A stretch of DNA of 64,000 nucleotides from Crambe crambe (taxonomy: Eukaryota; Porifera; Demospongiae; Poecilosclerida; Crambeidae). The stretch spans positions 5,040,404 to 5,104,403 of the forward strand of contig OZ004597.1 in NCBI GenBank assembly GCA_963924555.1. Direction: 5' to 3'. Positions 21,801 through 32,500 of the stretch are shown one piece after another. Position 1 is the first letter of the stretch; every line of letters starts with the position of its first letter. The translations under genes and the position numbers were made by a program. The notes below the pieces were generated by a model. It had not been told where the DNA came from, made no database searches, and saw nothing but the letters and a program-made list of their open reading frames with translations.

Positions 21801-22305
21801 GTGCATATGCATGTGGTTTATAATGACCGCTATAATTATGCACAGATGCAGGTGAAGCATGCATGTATGGAAGAGACATATCCATTTGTGTTCTGGTGAC
21901 CTTTTCGTTGACAGTCCTACTGAACAATACTATTCTTTTTGCAGTATTCTACTTGTATAAAAGATCAAAGTGAGCATAACAGTAGATGTGGTAGAGATCT
22001 AGATGATTCTGGAGCCGGTGGACATTTACTTCAGTCTTACTTATTATTGTGTGCAGGGGGAAAAGTGTTAACGAAGATATGGAGCACACCTATGAAGTTA
22101 CAACAAGGTATTATAAATGACCACTTCTATTAGGTACACTCAACACTGACAATAATATATGCATTGATTGGTAGCTATAATATTGTCTTAATTTTTTAGT
22201 ATTGGTGCTGGTGATAAAATGGATATGAGTTCATGTGTGGCTTATGGACAAGTTCCATCAACAAGAACACCACGTGAAGTTGCTGTATATAACATTCAAC
22301 AGTGA
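18882..22305 (+). CDS. Ig/FN3 transmembrane receptor with ITIM-like tail
   Basis: Exons: 18882-18963, 19022-19282, 19343-19690, 19836-20171, 20248-20565, 21846-21969, 22057-22107, 22200-22305. All junctions are GT-AG and phases agree (phase 1 between ectodomain exons, as is usual for Ig and FN3 domains), giving 541 aa. Exon 1 is a signal peptide (FVLAFFVRLLVLIVSLPLM). Exons 2-4 each look like one Ig-like domain (FTCRL...DYRCAV; FSYTCRV...GNYICTG; LFLTCLA...QSYTCMV). Exon 5 is a fibronectin type III domain (VQWHVSS...TIYFYHVVSSNSVG). Exon 6 encodes one hydrophobic helix (VLVTFSLTVLLNNTILFAVF) and then basic KRSK. The ~55-residue tail has three tyrosines (HTYEV, VAYGQV, AVYNI). VAYGQV fits the ITIM consensus (I/V/L/S)xYxx(I/V/L). 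Ligand and signalling partner are unknown. Confidence 0.8.
20690..20862 (+). other. Duplicated candidate alternative last exons of the Ig receptor
   Basis: The sequence CTTACTCTACAGGTTCTCAA occurs twice (about 20682 and 20824). Each is a good splice acceptor that joins in phase 1 to the FN3 exon and reaches an in-frame stop, after about 23 and 8 codons respectively. Use of either would give a receptor without the membrane helix. Alternatively, this is only a local duplication in the intron. Confidence 0.3.
21092..21706. repeat. Inverted-repeat element in receptor intron
   Basis: TACCGTATATGAGTTAATTT near 21093 is inverted near 21684-21705 (ACCAAATTTAACTTGTATACGGTA, with a few mismatches). 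An inner pair TAATAATGTCCGCCAA/TTGGCGGACATTATTA lies at about 21223 and 21620. The layout suggests a non-autonomous element, possibly two nested ones, within the intron before the transmembrane exon. It abuts a fragment of the hairpin family at 14168-14448. Confidence 0.45.
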
Positions 22306-24210
22306 AGGAGTTTATGATAATACCTTTTTGCATAATAGCTGAAAATTAACTTTAGCCAGTTAGCTAGCTACTGAATTCTGATATAGCTATAATAATTGTA
22401 GCTAACCTAGCATTAGCAATTAGCTAAGCATACCAAAAAAATCATTGCAACATGGTGTGTCTCATATCCCTAAATTAGTGATCTGATTTGTGCTATCAAA
22501 AATTTCGTTGGTTGTGTGTTAACAAGTATACCTAGTTACCATACCATATTTTCTTCTCCACTTCCTTCCAGGACTGAATATCTGGCATAGTTAGCTATTA
22601 TAGCTACAATCATCAAAAGTACAGCTATGATTTGCTCTATCATTAAGGTGGCCTTGCATGCAGCTCTTTATGAACTCCATGTACATGATAGTAGCTTCCT
22701 CTTAGCCTCTCTGACTCCTAGCTACAGTACATGTAGCTTGTTGTGTGCCAAATAATTATCTTGTAGCTTTTTGCTTGTCAGACTTCTTCCAGTATCAAAA
22801 TGACCATGATCCTTGTATGCATTTTTAATATAGTGATGGTCATACCACTTTCATCTCTGTGAACAATCTTCCATGGCACTTGGTGCCCAGACAAAAGCAT
22901 AGCTTCAGTCTAGTCTGGTACTTTTGTAATTAACCAACATGCATATGTGACAGTCGAGAGTAGAAATCAAACTTTATTCACGCTTTCTACTTTTGAAAAA
23001 AAAAGTTCAAAAGGCAGAAAATTTTATTGTAAAGCATCAGGCATGACAAAAGTAAACTTTGACTAAAACGTGAATAAAGTTTGATTTCGACTGTCACATA
23101 TACATTAACTATAACTGGCTAGTAAACACAACTACATATCTGTCAGGGCCAGCCTGGCTGTCTTTGAGATAATATGCAATCCATGATAGAAAAAGTGTTT
23201 CTGACTAACAAGCTAAGAACTATAGCTAGCTAGCTATATAACAAAAGAATCAATTAAGGCTAGTATTGCACGCAGTAAAAATTAATAATGTTCCAACTAT
23301 TATAATAATTATAGTTTATGCAGAGTGTTTTATTTTCAGGAACATAAACTAATTTCTAGTACTGGGCATCTTCCTTTTTGAGTGTATGTATGGGCACTGT
23401 TGATGAGTACTATAGCTTGTGTCAGTGGGCAATCAAAATCCTTCAACAGTTCAGTGGAACCATTGATGATTTTCAGTGGAACTTGGGTGGGAACAATTCC
23501 TTGCCCATCTGGAGACAGCAAGCATAGGGAAGCTGGTCTCACCGAGGTACAAAGTGTGCATTAATTTTCATGCTCATATCTTGACACAGCTAATTATCTT
23601 TTTAAAGTTTTGTGAATCCATATGGAATTAAAGACAGCTACTGTTGAATCTTTCAAAATTCTTTAATTAAACAAAGCCTTCAGATCATCACTGAATTTTT
23701 TAGTCTCATGTGCCCAACCCTTTTAAAATTGCGAGCTCCACCAAGGGTCTGTGTATACTTTAATTGACTCAGAATGAGGCACTGCTTTGTTATATTGCAC
23801 ATTGCGTAGGCATAACTCAGTTTACTGAAGAAACTGTTGACTTGCAATGGCCACCAGAGCTCCTTAAAGAAAGCTCTTCATGAGTGATAATAATAATGTT
23901 AATTATTAACATTTTCTCATATCCCACAATATCATCTCTCTACCAAAACAGCTGAATACACATTTATGCCATGCAGATTCAACTTGGCCTACTGTACATG
24001 AAGAGCATTAGCTACAGCACTATAAAAGCTATCTGATTATTCCAGAACCAATTCCTGAAGGAGAGATGTCAGCAGAGACATATGCAATGAGCAACGTTTT
24101 TATATTTGATAATGAGAATCATCAAACAAAAACAAGAAATTCAATTCATATACACTATGTTGTAGGAATAGCAAAGCATTAAAATAATTTTAAATGTGGT
24201 GTAACATAAA
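22306..24210. other. Convergent intergenic region with a MITE
   Basis: This separates the 3' ends of the Ig receptor and the TRIM-NHL gene. It holds the foldback element at 22945-23100 and otherwise AT-rich DNA. A minus-strand ORF at 23336-23542 has an acceptor-like CTGTCTCCAG at its start and reads like protein (PLKIINGSTELLKDFDCPLT), but no partner exon was found, so no gene is called. Confidence 0.4.
22945..23100. repeat. 156-bp foldback MITE
   Basis: The ends TATGTGACAGTCGA and TCGACTGTCACATA are inverted, and the match continues with AAATCAAACTTTATTCACG and its complement, giving about 32-bp arms. TA borders it on the right. It is the same family as 1894-2006. Confidence 0.75.
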
Positions 24211-26322
24211 TCAAAACACTTGGATACAACTGTTACTATAATCACACACATAAACTAGTCCATTGCTATCTACACCTACACCATAAGGAGACATAAACTG
24301 TCCCAGTCCCGTCCCATGTTGGCCAAATGATGTAATGAACTGACCCTTGGAAGTGAAAAGAGACACACGACTATTGCCAAAATGACCGACATACACGACA
24401 TCATTAGTGTCAATGGTAATACACCAAGGTTTTTTTAGTTCCCCTTTACCAACACCATACTTCCCAAACATCCTACAGAACCACCCCCCAGCTGTGAAGA
24501 CTTGGATGCGATCGTTGCCAGTATCAGCCACATACACGTTTCCAGCACTATCACAGGCTATACCACGCAGGTTTTCACCAAATTGTCCCTTCCCACTACC
24601 ACTCTCTCCAAACAAGCGATGAAAGCTGAGGTCAGAGTTCAGAACTTGAACACGCTTATTCCCATTTTCAGTAACATACACCTTGTTATTAGCAGCATTA
24701 AAGGCAATGTCTGTAGGATAGTAAAACTCATCACCATCTGTACCAACTGCAGAGAGAAACTGGCCATTTGTTGTGAACTTCTGTATGCGATGATTGCCAC
24801 CATCTGCCACGAGGATATTACCTTCACCATCCACTGCCACTCCCCTAATCCTACTAAATTGTCCTTGACCAGAGCCATGAGTGCCAAATGTAAGATGCTT
24901 CTTACCACTGGGACTAAAAATAGACACACAATCTTTCCTTCCCTCGGTGACCACCACCTCCCCTCTCTGGTCAACTGCCACTCCCCATGGATTTTTCAGT
25001 CCAGTGATACTTTTGATTGGAGTGCCAAGCTTCTCAACTGGCAGTTTTGCTACTACACTAAATGGACTCCCTCTGATGTGTGTGTCCTCAACTTTAATGC
25101 TTAGTTGGTGCTTCCCCTTGATGATGGGCTGGTAGCTGATTTCATATTGGTCTCGTCCTTTGTGTTCGAAATTTCCTCTCTCTGTAACACCTGTTACTTC
25201 AGAGACTAGCTTGCACTGCAGTGAACTGATTAATTTCATACATGGTTCACCATCAAAGTTGATCGCTTGCAGTAAGGCAGTAGACTTCTCCCCAACCACT
25301 GCCACCGCCAAACCCCCACCCGTAACCAGGCATTTAGATAGATCAGGTGACCCTGGTAAGAGTACTTGTCCATAGTTCTGACACTTTGCTATCATGTCTT
25401 GTGATGCTGAAAACTTCATGTCAGCTTCTTCATTAGGCTTCAATACATCCGGTTGGAAAGGTGAAGTCAGTTCCTTCACTTGGTTCATTATGTTTGACTT
25501 CATCATCAGCACTTCTTCCTGACTGTCTGTCTTTAGGCTCTTCTTGATAAAGTCAAGACAGCTGCTCAGCTGAGCCAGGATGGTCTCCATCTGGTCCCTC
25601 TGGATAGCAAGATCTTTCAACTTTCTCTGAGTGATTTGATGCAACTGGCCAATTAGCTTGGTCTTCCTGACATAGAGGGTTTCTTGGAGTCGTTCAAAAG
25701 TGTTGTGTATGTCAGCTTCAATAACTTCCCGTTGGTTGGATATCTCCCCACCACATTTATCCAACATTGCCAGTGCTTCCTTGACAGCTGCCAGTTTCCC
25801 CTCCATTGGCTCAAGTGATGGTGCAACCTCTCCCTTGTACCTCTCAAATGCCTCATCCAACAGATGGTGATCGTGATCATGATGCTTCCCCCCTTTAATA
25901 GCACATTTGAAACAGATCAGGTTGTCACATGTCTCACAGTAAAGTTCTTGTTCTTTATCTTTGTGTTCAGAGCAGTTAGCAATAACCTTCTTTGAAGGAA
26001 TGGGGTGTGTCATGTCACTCTTCACCACCTCTTGACTGGCTGCTGTATCTTCAGCCTTATATTTTTTCAAGATTTCCAAGAGGTGGTTGACTTGAAATGC
26101 TGACTGGAGGCCAGTCACTCCATTGGCCGGGATGGATGTTGCTTGACGACAGGTTGGGCATGTTAGGGAGAGTTGTCCCTGCTGGTCTCTGACCACAAGT
26201 CTCACAAGACAGTCCCTGCAGTAGATGTGGAAGCACTGGAGTAGTTTAGGGTCTTTATAGGTCTCAAGACAGATGGCACAATTGAGCTGTTCTTCAAGTT
26301 CCTTGATGGTACTTTCAGCCAT
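24211..26322 (-). CDS. TRIM-NHL protein (RING, B-box, coiled coil, filamin, NHL)
   Basis: This is an intronless 703-aa ORF. A C3HC4 RING finger occupies residues 15-58 (Cys15, Cys18, Cys30, His32, Cys35, Cys38, Cys55, Cys58), so it is a likely E3 ubiquitin ligase. A B-box type 2 zinc finger (CSEHKDKEQELYCETC... and a His cluster) follows at about 113-155, then a coiled coil at about 160-290. A filamin-type Ig repeat (HQLSIKVEDTHIRGSPFSV) lies near 400-425. Six NHL beta-propeller repeats run from about 440 to the end (PWGVAVDQRGEVVVTEG; RGVAVDGEGNILVADGGNHR and so on). The order is that of class VII TRIMs (TRIM2/3/71). The orthologue is uncertain because sponges have many such paralogues. It lies 277 bp downstream of the death-domain gene on the same strand. 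The ATG at 26322 precedes the RING at the usual distance. Confidence 0.93.
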   Translation of the reverse strand: MAESTIKELEEQLNCAICLETYKDPKLLQCFHIYCRDCLVRLVVRDQQGQLSLTCPTCRQATSIPANGVTGLQSAFQVNHLLEILKKYKAEDTAASQEVVKSDMTHPIPSKKVIANCSEHKDKEQELYCETCDNLICFKCAIKGGKHHDHDHHLLDEAFERYKGEVAPSLEPMEGKLAAVKEALAMLDKCGGEISNQREVIEADIHNTFERLQETLYVRKTKLIGQLHQITQRKLKDLAIQRDQMETILAQLSSCLDFIKKSLKTDSQEEVLMMKSNIMNQVKELTSPFQPDVLKPNEEADMKFSASQDMIAKCQNYGQVLLPGSPDLSKCLVTGGGLAVAVVGEKSTALLQAINFDGEPCMKLISSLQCKLVSEVTGVTERGNFEHKGRDQYEISYQPIIKGKHQLSIKVEDTHIRGSPFSVVAKLPVEKLGTPIKSITGLKNPWGVAVDQRGEVVVTEGRKDCVSIFSPSGKKHLTFGTHGSGQGQFSRIRGVAVDGEGNILVADGGNHRIQKFTTNGQFLSAVGTDGDEFYYPTDIAFNAANNKVYVTENGNKRVQVLNSDLSFHRLFGESGSGKGQFGENLRGIACDSAGNVYVADTGNDRIQVFTAGGWFCRMFGKYGVGKGELKKPWCITIDTNDVVYVGHFGNSRVSLFTSKGQFITSFGQHGTGLGQFMSPYGVGVDSNGLVYVCDYSNSCIQVF

Positions 26323-26599
26323 GATTAACTAGAAGCTCTAACTTATCAAAGGGTGTTTTTTATGTGGGTTAGCCTTATTTAGTAATGTTATTACTTGTGT
26401 AAAAGTAGCACCCTATGCAATACATAACACCCCATTCACGTCACCGTTATAAAAAATAACACCCTAGTATCATTTGCATATATATTAAACACACCATAGC
26501 TATGATGAACCCTTTCTCAAAATCCATGTCATGTATAGTTTCAAAATAATAGACAATACATAATAAAGTGCACATGTACATGTAGGCAATAAAGTGTAC

Positions 26600-29500
26600 C
26601 TATGTGTTTAAGGCTTCATCTATTTCTCGTGCAAGTTCATTCAAATCGATATCTCCTAAAACTTTAACGAGAGTCTCCCACTTTATAGGCTCCCCTTTTC
26701 CTTCCATCCACGTTCTCAGTACCTTTTTATTAATTTCCACACTATCTCTTTGTAGTTGCGTCTCGATCGAATTCATTAGATTTCCAGTTTTATCCTGCAG
26801 CAGGAACGTGCCAAACGAATTATAATGTGCTCCTATCATCTCTGGAATATTGATGACTTGTTCAACACCAGGAAACTTTAGTAAACATGGCATAGTGGGC
26901 TTTTTTCTCAGACCTGTAAAGATACAGTAACACTCAGTTATTCAAGTTGGCTACAGTGTTATTGACACACACTTACATTCAGATTTATAAGTCTCTTTTT
27001 CATTCTTCATTTCCCTGGGTGATTGACTGGTCTTTGCATTTTCAGCTGTGTGGGGTGGCTGACTATTAGATTGAAGGTCTTCTGGTTTTGCCCCCGTTTT
27101 CCAGTTTGCAATGATTACTCCTAGTACAAGTACAGCACCAAAGATGATGATGTACTGATAAGGAGGACCTTCACGCTTTGACTTTCGGGGAACATCAGGA
27201 TCCTTCTGTGGTATCATATGAGGTTGTTCTGCAGCATGTAAATTATATGGAATCAAAAATGGTGCATAACTCATGCAGCTTCAGACTTCTTGCTAAGTAT
27301 CCACAGATTATACTGCCTCCAAGATTGTTTTGAAGTAGATATATGGCCCTTGTATTTACTTGTTTTGTCTCTCTTGAAGTTTTATTTAGTTGTAGGAAGT
27401 TCCTGCATTAGTTTATGTTCTATTCCACTGAATAATAACACCCTCCTCGATCATCACTCCCCATGCTGCATGCTACCACAGTCCCTCTTTGACCAACAAT
27501 GCCTGTTGCTCTACAAGTACAAAAATGTCCTTAAAGTACACGACATTTTTAGTAGTAAGTTTCAGAGCTAGTTCAATCAGGTGAAGTGGAATCGAATACT
27601 GGAATGGATTTTTCATAGGAGGCTCTTTTCTGCCTGCTTCCTTATAGCAAGTGTGTCACATATGTCGTCTTTGGAAAGCAAAGTTTTTTTAACAGCAAGA
27701 CATCAGCGGCACAGAGTGAAATTAAATATCAGGATACTCAAAAAGAATATCTTACACTTAATAGTAGAGCAGTTAACTAAAAAGAAGAAACTTTGCTTTG
27801 ATATAAGTACCAAATTTATAATCATGCAGAATTCAATTCAACTATGAATATAAATGCCACTGTAGTATAAACCTTTAAAATTCTTCTTTTATAATTCAAA
27901 CATAAAGTTGGTAAGTCTTAGAATGATCCTGGGACTAGTCCCTGCTATAAGATGGCCCACTTAGTAACTATCTATAGAGGAGACCAGGGCTCTATGGTTT
28001 GTGGTTTCTATTCATCAAGGTAGCATTTCAAGAATCTCAAGGAATACAGTGGAACCTTAAATAAATATGGCTACAGATAATTGTGTCCACAGTGAGGGAG
28101 GATTCATTTCTACCAGGAGCATGGCAATGCAAATATGCATACTTTAATACTTGCCTTTCCTGAACCTAGGGGTAATCTCTGTCTTTCCAATTACTTCACG
28201 AACCAGCTGTTGATTAGCTGGTGGAAATGGTACTGTTGTTCCATCATCTAGTCACAGAATGAATTTACAATGTCATAATAATTACATACAGTGGAACTTA
28301 ATAAATCTTACAAGCCAATAATTGGAAGGGAGGACTTAGTAGACTATCATTTTATGATTTTGATCAAAACGTGACCCACTGTTAAATGCTATAGCTCTTA
28401 ATTGATCTGACTTCAGATCCTGATTAAGCCAACTGCATTTTAATTGTAGTGTTTCCATCCATAATGGAAATGATAATGCCAACTGATTTCATGCACGTGA
28501 TCTAGTTCATGACATTTCTTGAATTGATGATTATTTTTATTGGCTCTGCTGAATAGAAGCAATGAAAATCTGGCAGACAGTTTTTCTTTTTTCCTCCCCT
28601 TTCATGTGGTTCATTGAACTAGACAGCTCCCCAATACACACGCAGACACACACACAAAAATAACAGCCATAGCGCTCTTTACAATTGTTGTTGATACTAG
28701 TGGTTATAGTGATACTAGTGGTTATAGTGATACTAGTGGTTATAGTGATACTAGTGGTTATAGTGTATATTATCAGTAGATTGTTATGTATAGCTATCAC
28801 AACAATGCACATAGTCTGTCTGAAGTGTTTGAAAGTGTGATTTATGAGCGCTGTTCTCTAATGATACCAAGATGTTTGGTAATCTCCGGTTTAATTTTCA
28901 AAAGTCATTAGGCAGGGGTGACCTGCTACCTTATGCATACCTTTGCGGTGTCTCATAGCAATTGAATGGGCAAGATGTCCATCAATTGTTCTTACGGCAT
29001 TTGCCAAAGTCCTCCAACTTGGTTTTCCAAATTTACGCACGTCATGATTCCTCTTGAGCCAATCAGATACAGCATCATTGAGAGCCATCATAACATCTCC
29101 CATACGATTTGCTTTGAATATACCAATATTGCCCGGCTTGACTCCAAGTTGTTGTGCAAACTTCTCCCATTGGCCAGCTAGACTATCTACCTCATTCATC
29201 ACATCACTTATATCTCTGATATCTGGATGATCATTATAGTAGTGTAAAGTCAATACACAGGATAGATTTAACATATAGCTATGGCCCCACCACAATAATC
29301 TTCTGCTTCTCTATGAAAGAGTGTTTTCTAGAACTTAGCAAGCTAACTCACAATATTACGATATCAATATCATTTTGTGCTGTTGAACTAGGACAGGCTC
29401 TGGCATTGGAAAAATCCCACGGACTTAAGAACTGCATGCAAGCTCTTCCTCTGAATTTCATTAACAGAAGTAAAATCAACAACTAATGTCTGTGCATGTG

Positions 29501-32500
29501 GGTATATTATAGAATAGGAGCCAGTGAATCTGTATGATCTGTGGTTAATACTCACTTAATACTCGACAGTCAATCTCTAGAACAATCACGTCCCAATCAC
29601 GGTCATCTGTAATAATACTTGTTGTATGCCAGTATACAAGGCATATAAGACTTACCCTCTTCCAAAGATTGAGCTTGAATATTTTCTACTAAAAAGGGGG
29701 AGAGTAATGAGAATTATTTTTATGAAAAATTAATGCATGGGCAAAGAACATGCACAGCTTTAAATTTAAAGACTAGAATGTCTCGGCACCAAAAAGTATG
29801 AAAACTCTAAACTAAACTCTACAACTCTACTCTACATTTTGCCATCCATTTTGCATATGGAGTACCTGCCCTACTTCTCTCCCCTTTACATGGGTTCTAC
29901 AAGAGCATTTCAGATAAAGTGGAGTGACAGACTAATTGCACGTTTCTTTGTTTCTTATCAATATGCAATGTGCAGTCATCAGACACAAACCATGAAGACA
30001 CATCAAAGGCAACCACATAATTATTTGGCATAGTAAAGTGATGAGTAGCATACAACGATCACTGAAATTAGGGGTGATGGGTAAAAGTCTTCCTTTTTAA
30101 GGTTACAGTATAGAGTTTGCTCATGAATAATTCATGAGCAAACATTATACTGTAAGTTACTAACCTTAAATTCTACACACAGCCATCCTCTATTTCAATG
30201 GCAGATCCAGGATTTTCTAAGAGGTACTTATAGTTGCATTGCAAATGTTGTGCAAAAAATTTACGAGTATGCTTGTTCTTTAGACATCTAAGATGCTGAA
30301 TAAATAAAACTCTCCATTCTATAATATTAATGATGTCGAAGGGAAGCTTATGGAGGCATAGTATTTTTACTGTAAGCCTTTTGGGGCATATTGCCCAGTT
30401 TACCATAGACAAAAGGATGAATCAAGGGGGCAGTGCATGTTTCCATAGCACACACTGCAAAAATGTCTCGGCTGTCATAAGAATGAAGTGTCATATTGCT
30501 AAGTTGCAGTCTAGTTTGGTATCATCATTATCTGTGCTACTAGTATGGCTTCAGATTAGATAGCTGAGCTGCATGGGCATGCCTATAGCCATGTTTACAC
30601 GCGCGCCCAACTCAGGTCGAGATTTAATCCGGATTCCAATCCACCTAATTGATATGGGTTGGGCTACCCGGATTGGAATCTGGGTTGGTACCGTTCACAC
30701 ACGAAGCAAATCTGGGTCGAATCTGGGTTAGAACCCCGTGTAAACGGGGCTTTTGATTCCCCAATAGGATTCAATAATCTAATTCTCATGATGCAGCTGT
30801 AATTAGTGTCAAAGGGCTCCCTATGCACTTGAAAAATGACTATAGAGTAGGTAGCTAAACTATACAAAGTAATTGATTCCTGCTAGTAGCTATAAACACA
30901 ATACCATGATGAGCTCACAACTAATTGCACTGCCATTAGGATTCACTTCTAGAGCTAGATCTAGGGTCTACTGTAAACTGTATAGTGTACGTACGCTATA
31001 GCATTCTTGGAGTGGCTACTTATTTCCTTCCAGACATATCTGATTGGCGAGCGAAGCGAGCCTCTCTCTGGTCATGTCAACGGGAGCTCGAGATATATAT
31101 TTATATATATACTTACGTAAGTCAATAGCTAGCAGGCATATTTAATACTAGAGATGCTCGTATAGCATTAGTTGGGCGAGCAAGCAGCCAGTGGTCATTT
31201 CAATGTGCTCCTCCCTCACTTATGATTATATAGCCCCAACAGTGACTTTCAATATCTAGCTATTCAGGTTGTTAACTGACTTGGTGCATTCCCAGTTAGC
31301 ATTAGAGTGTCTTCTCTGAACCCAGGCTACCACTCCTGTTCAGACTGAGTAGCTAGTCTCTCAAATAATGAGCCCTCATATGCTCTAATCTGGCAGCTCT
31401 GTGTTCTGCTGACTCTGCTCTCCTTCTGGCTCTCATTTGCTCTGCTCTTGCAGCATTATCTTCTGCTGACTCTGTACATTCCCTCCTCCTGGCTCTATCT
31501 GTCGCATTTCTTTGCTAGTCTTGTTTTTCTCTGTTCCTTTGACTCTGTTCTCCTTCTAGCTCTGTCTCTTTCATTTCTTTCATGAGGTCTTGCTGGTCAG
31601 TTTCTAGAGGGTGTTCTGGGGCCCTCCTTTGCTTGTTTTCTGGTTCTCTGGGTTCCATAATACTCGCTACAATAGTGTTTCAACTTCAAGCTTAACGAAA
31701 ATGATTGCTTATTATGACGTTGCTTAGTAGCTATTTCATGCGCATGCGTAAGCGCATGCGCATTTTGAGTGACGTACGTTACATATAAATATCGCGAATT
31801 TCCATTTTGACCAATTAGTGTGGGGCTTCGCTCGCTCGCCAAATACACATACACACTCGCCAAATACACATACACACGTTCATTTGACCTTTGACCCCAC
31901 AAATGAAACCTGCCCATAGCACTTAGAACAAACAGCTAGAGCTTACTGCTTTCTACAGCATTTTATCATAGAGGCGCTAAGTGGATTGTAGGCAGAAAGC
32001 GGTTGTGGTAAGCATTATACAGCCTCTTATGTATGCAGCTGCAATATCTTAGTAAGTCAAAGTACAAATGACTTTCACCAACTGCTTCACTCGGCCAATT
32101 GAATATGTTACACGAACATACCCTAGTGTTACTATTACAATGGCTTATGTGTACCATTATGGCTCATGTTGCCTTTAGGCTTAGGCCATACCAATTAGAT
32201 TTTATGTTGCTCGGGCGAAAATATGCTGGCTGATGGGTAGGTAGGTCGGTTTGAAAATGATAATGATAATAACTAGGAAGGTTTAGACATGTCAAGACTG
32301 ATGGACAGAATGTGATGGAGGGAATAAATACTGTCATAAATGCACTTTTCTTCATTATTCTATCCTTGGCATGCCTAAAGTTTGGCCAAAAGTACTGACC
32401 TATCGTGAGGTAGTAAAAGCAATTTGAAATTTTCCACAGTAGCTAATCATCATAGTACTTTCAGGCCTTGCTAACAATGCAGAAATTAGGTGTGCTTTAT

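Noticed and set aside
23336-23542. Possible lone exon (minus) reading PLKIINGSTELLKDFDCPLT
   Set aside because: It has an acceptor-like start and protein-like composition, but I found no partner exons or family, so no gene is called.
30173-30412. 79-codon minus ORF in the death-domain gene intron
   Set aside because: No phase-compatible splice sites joining the neighbouring exons and no domain signature.
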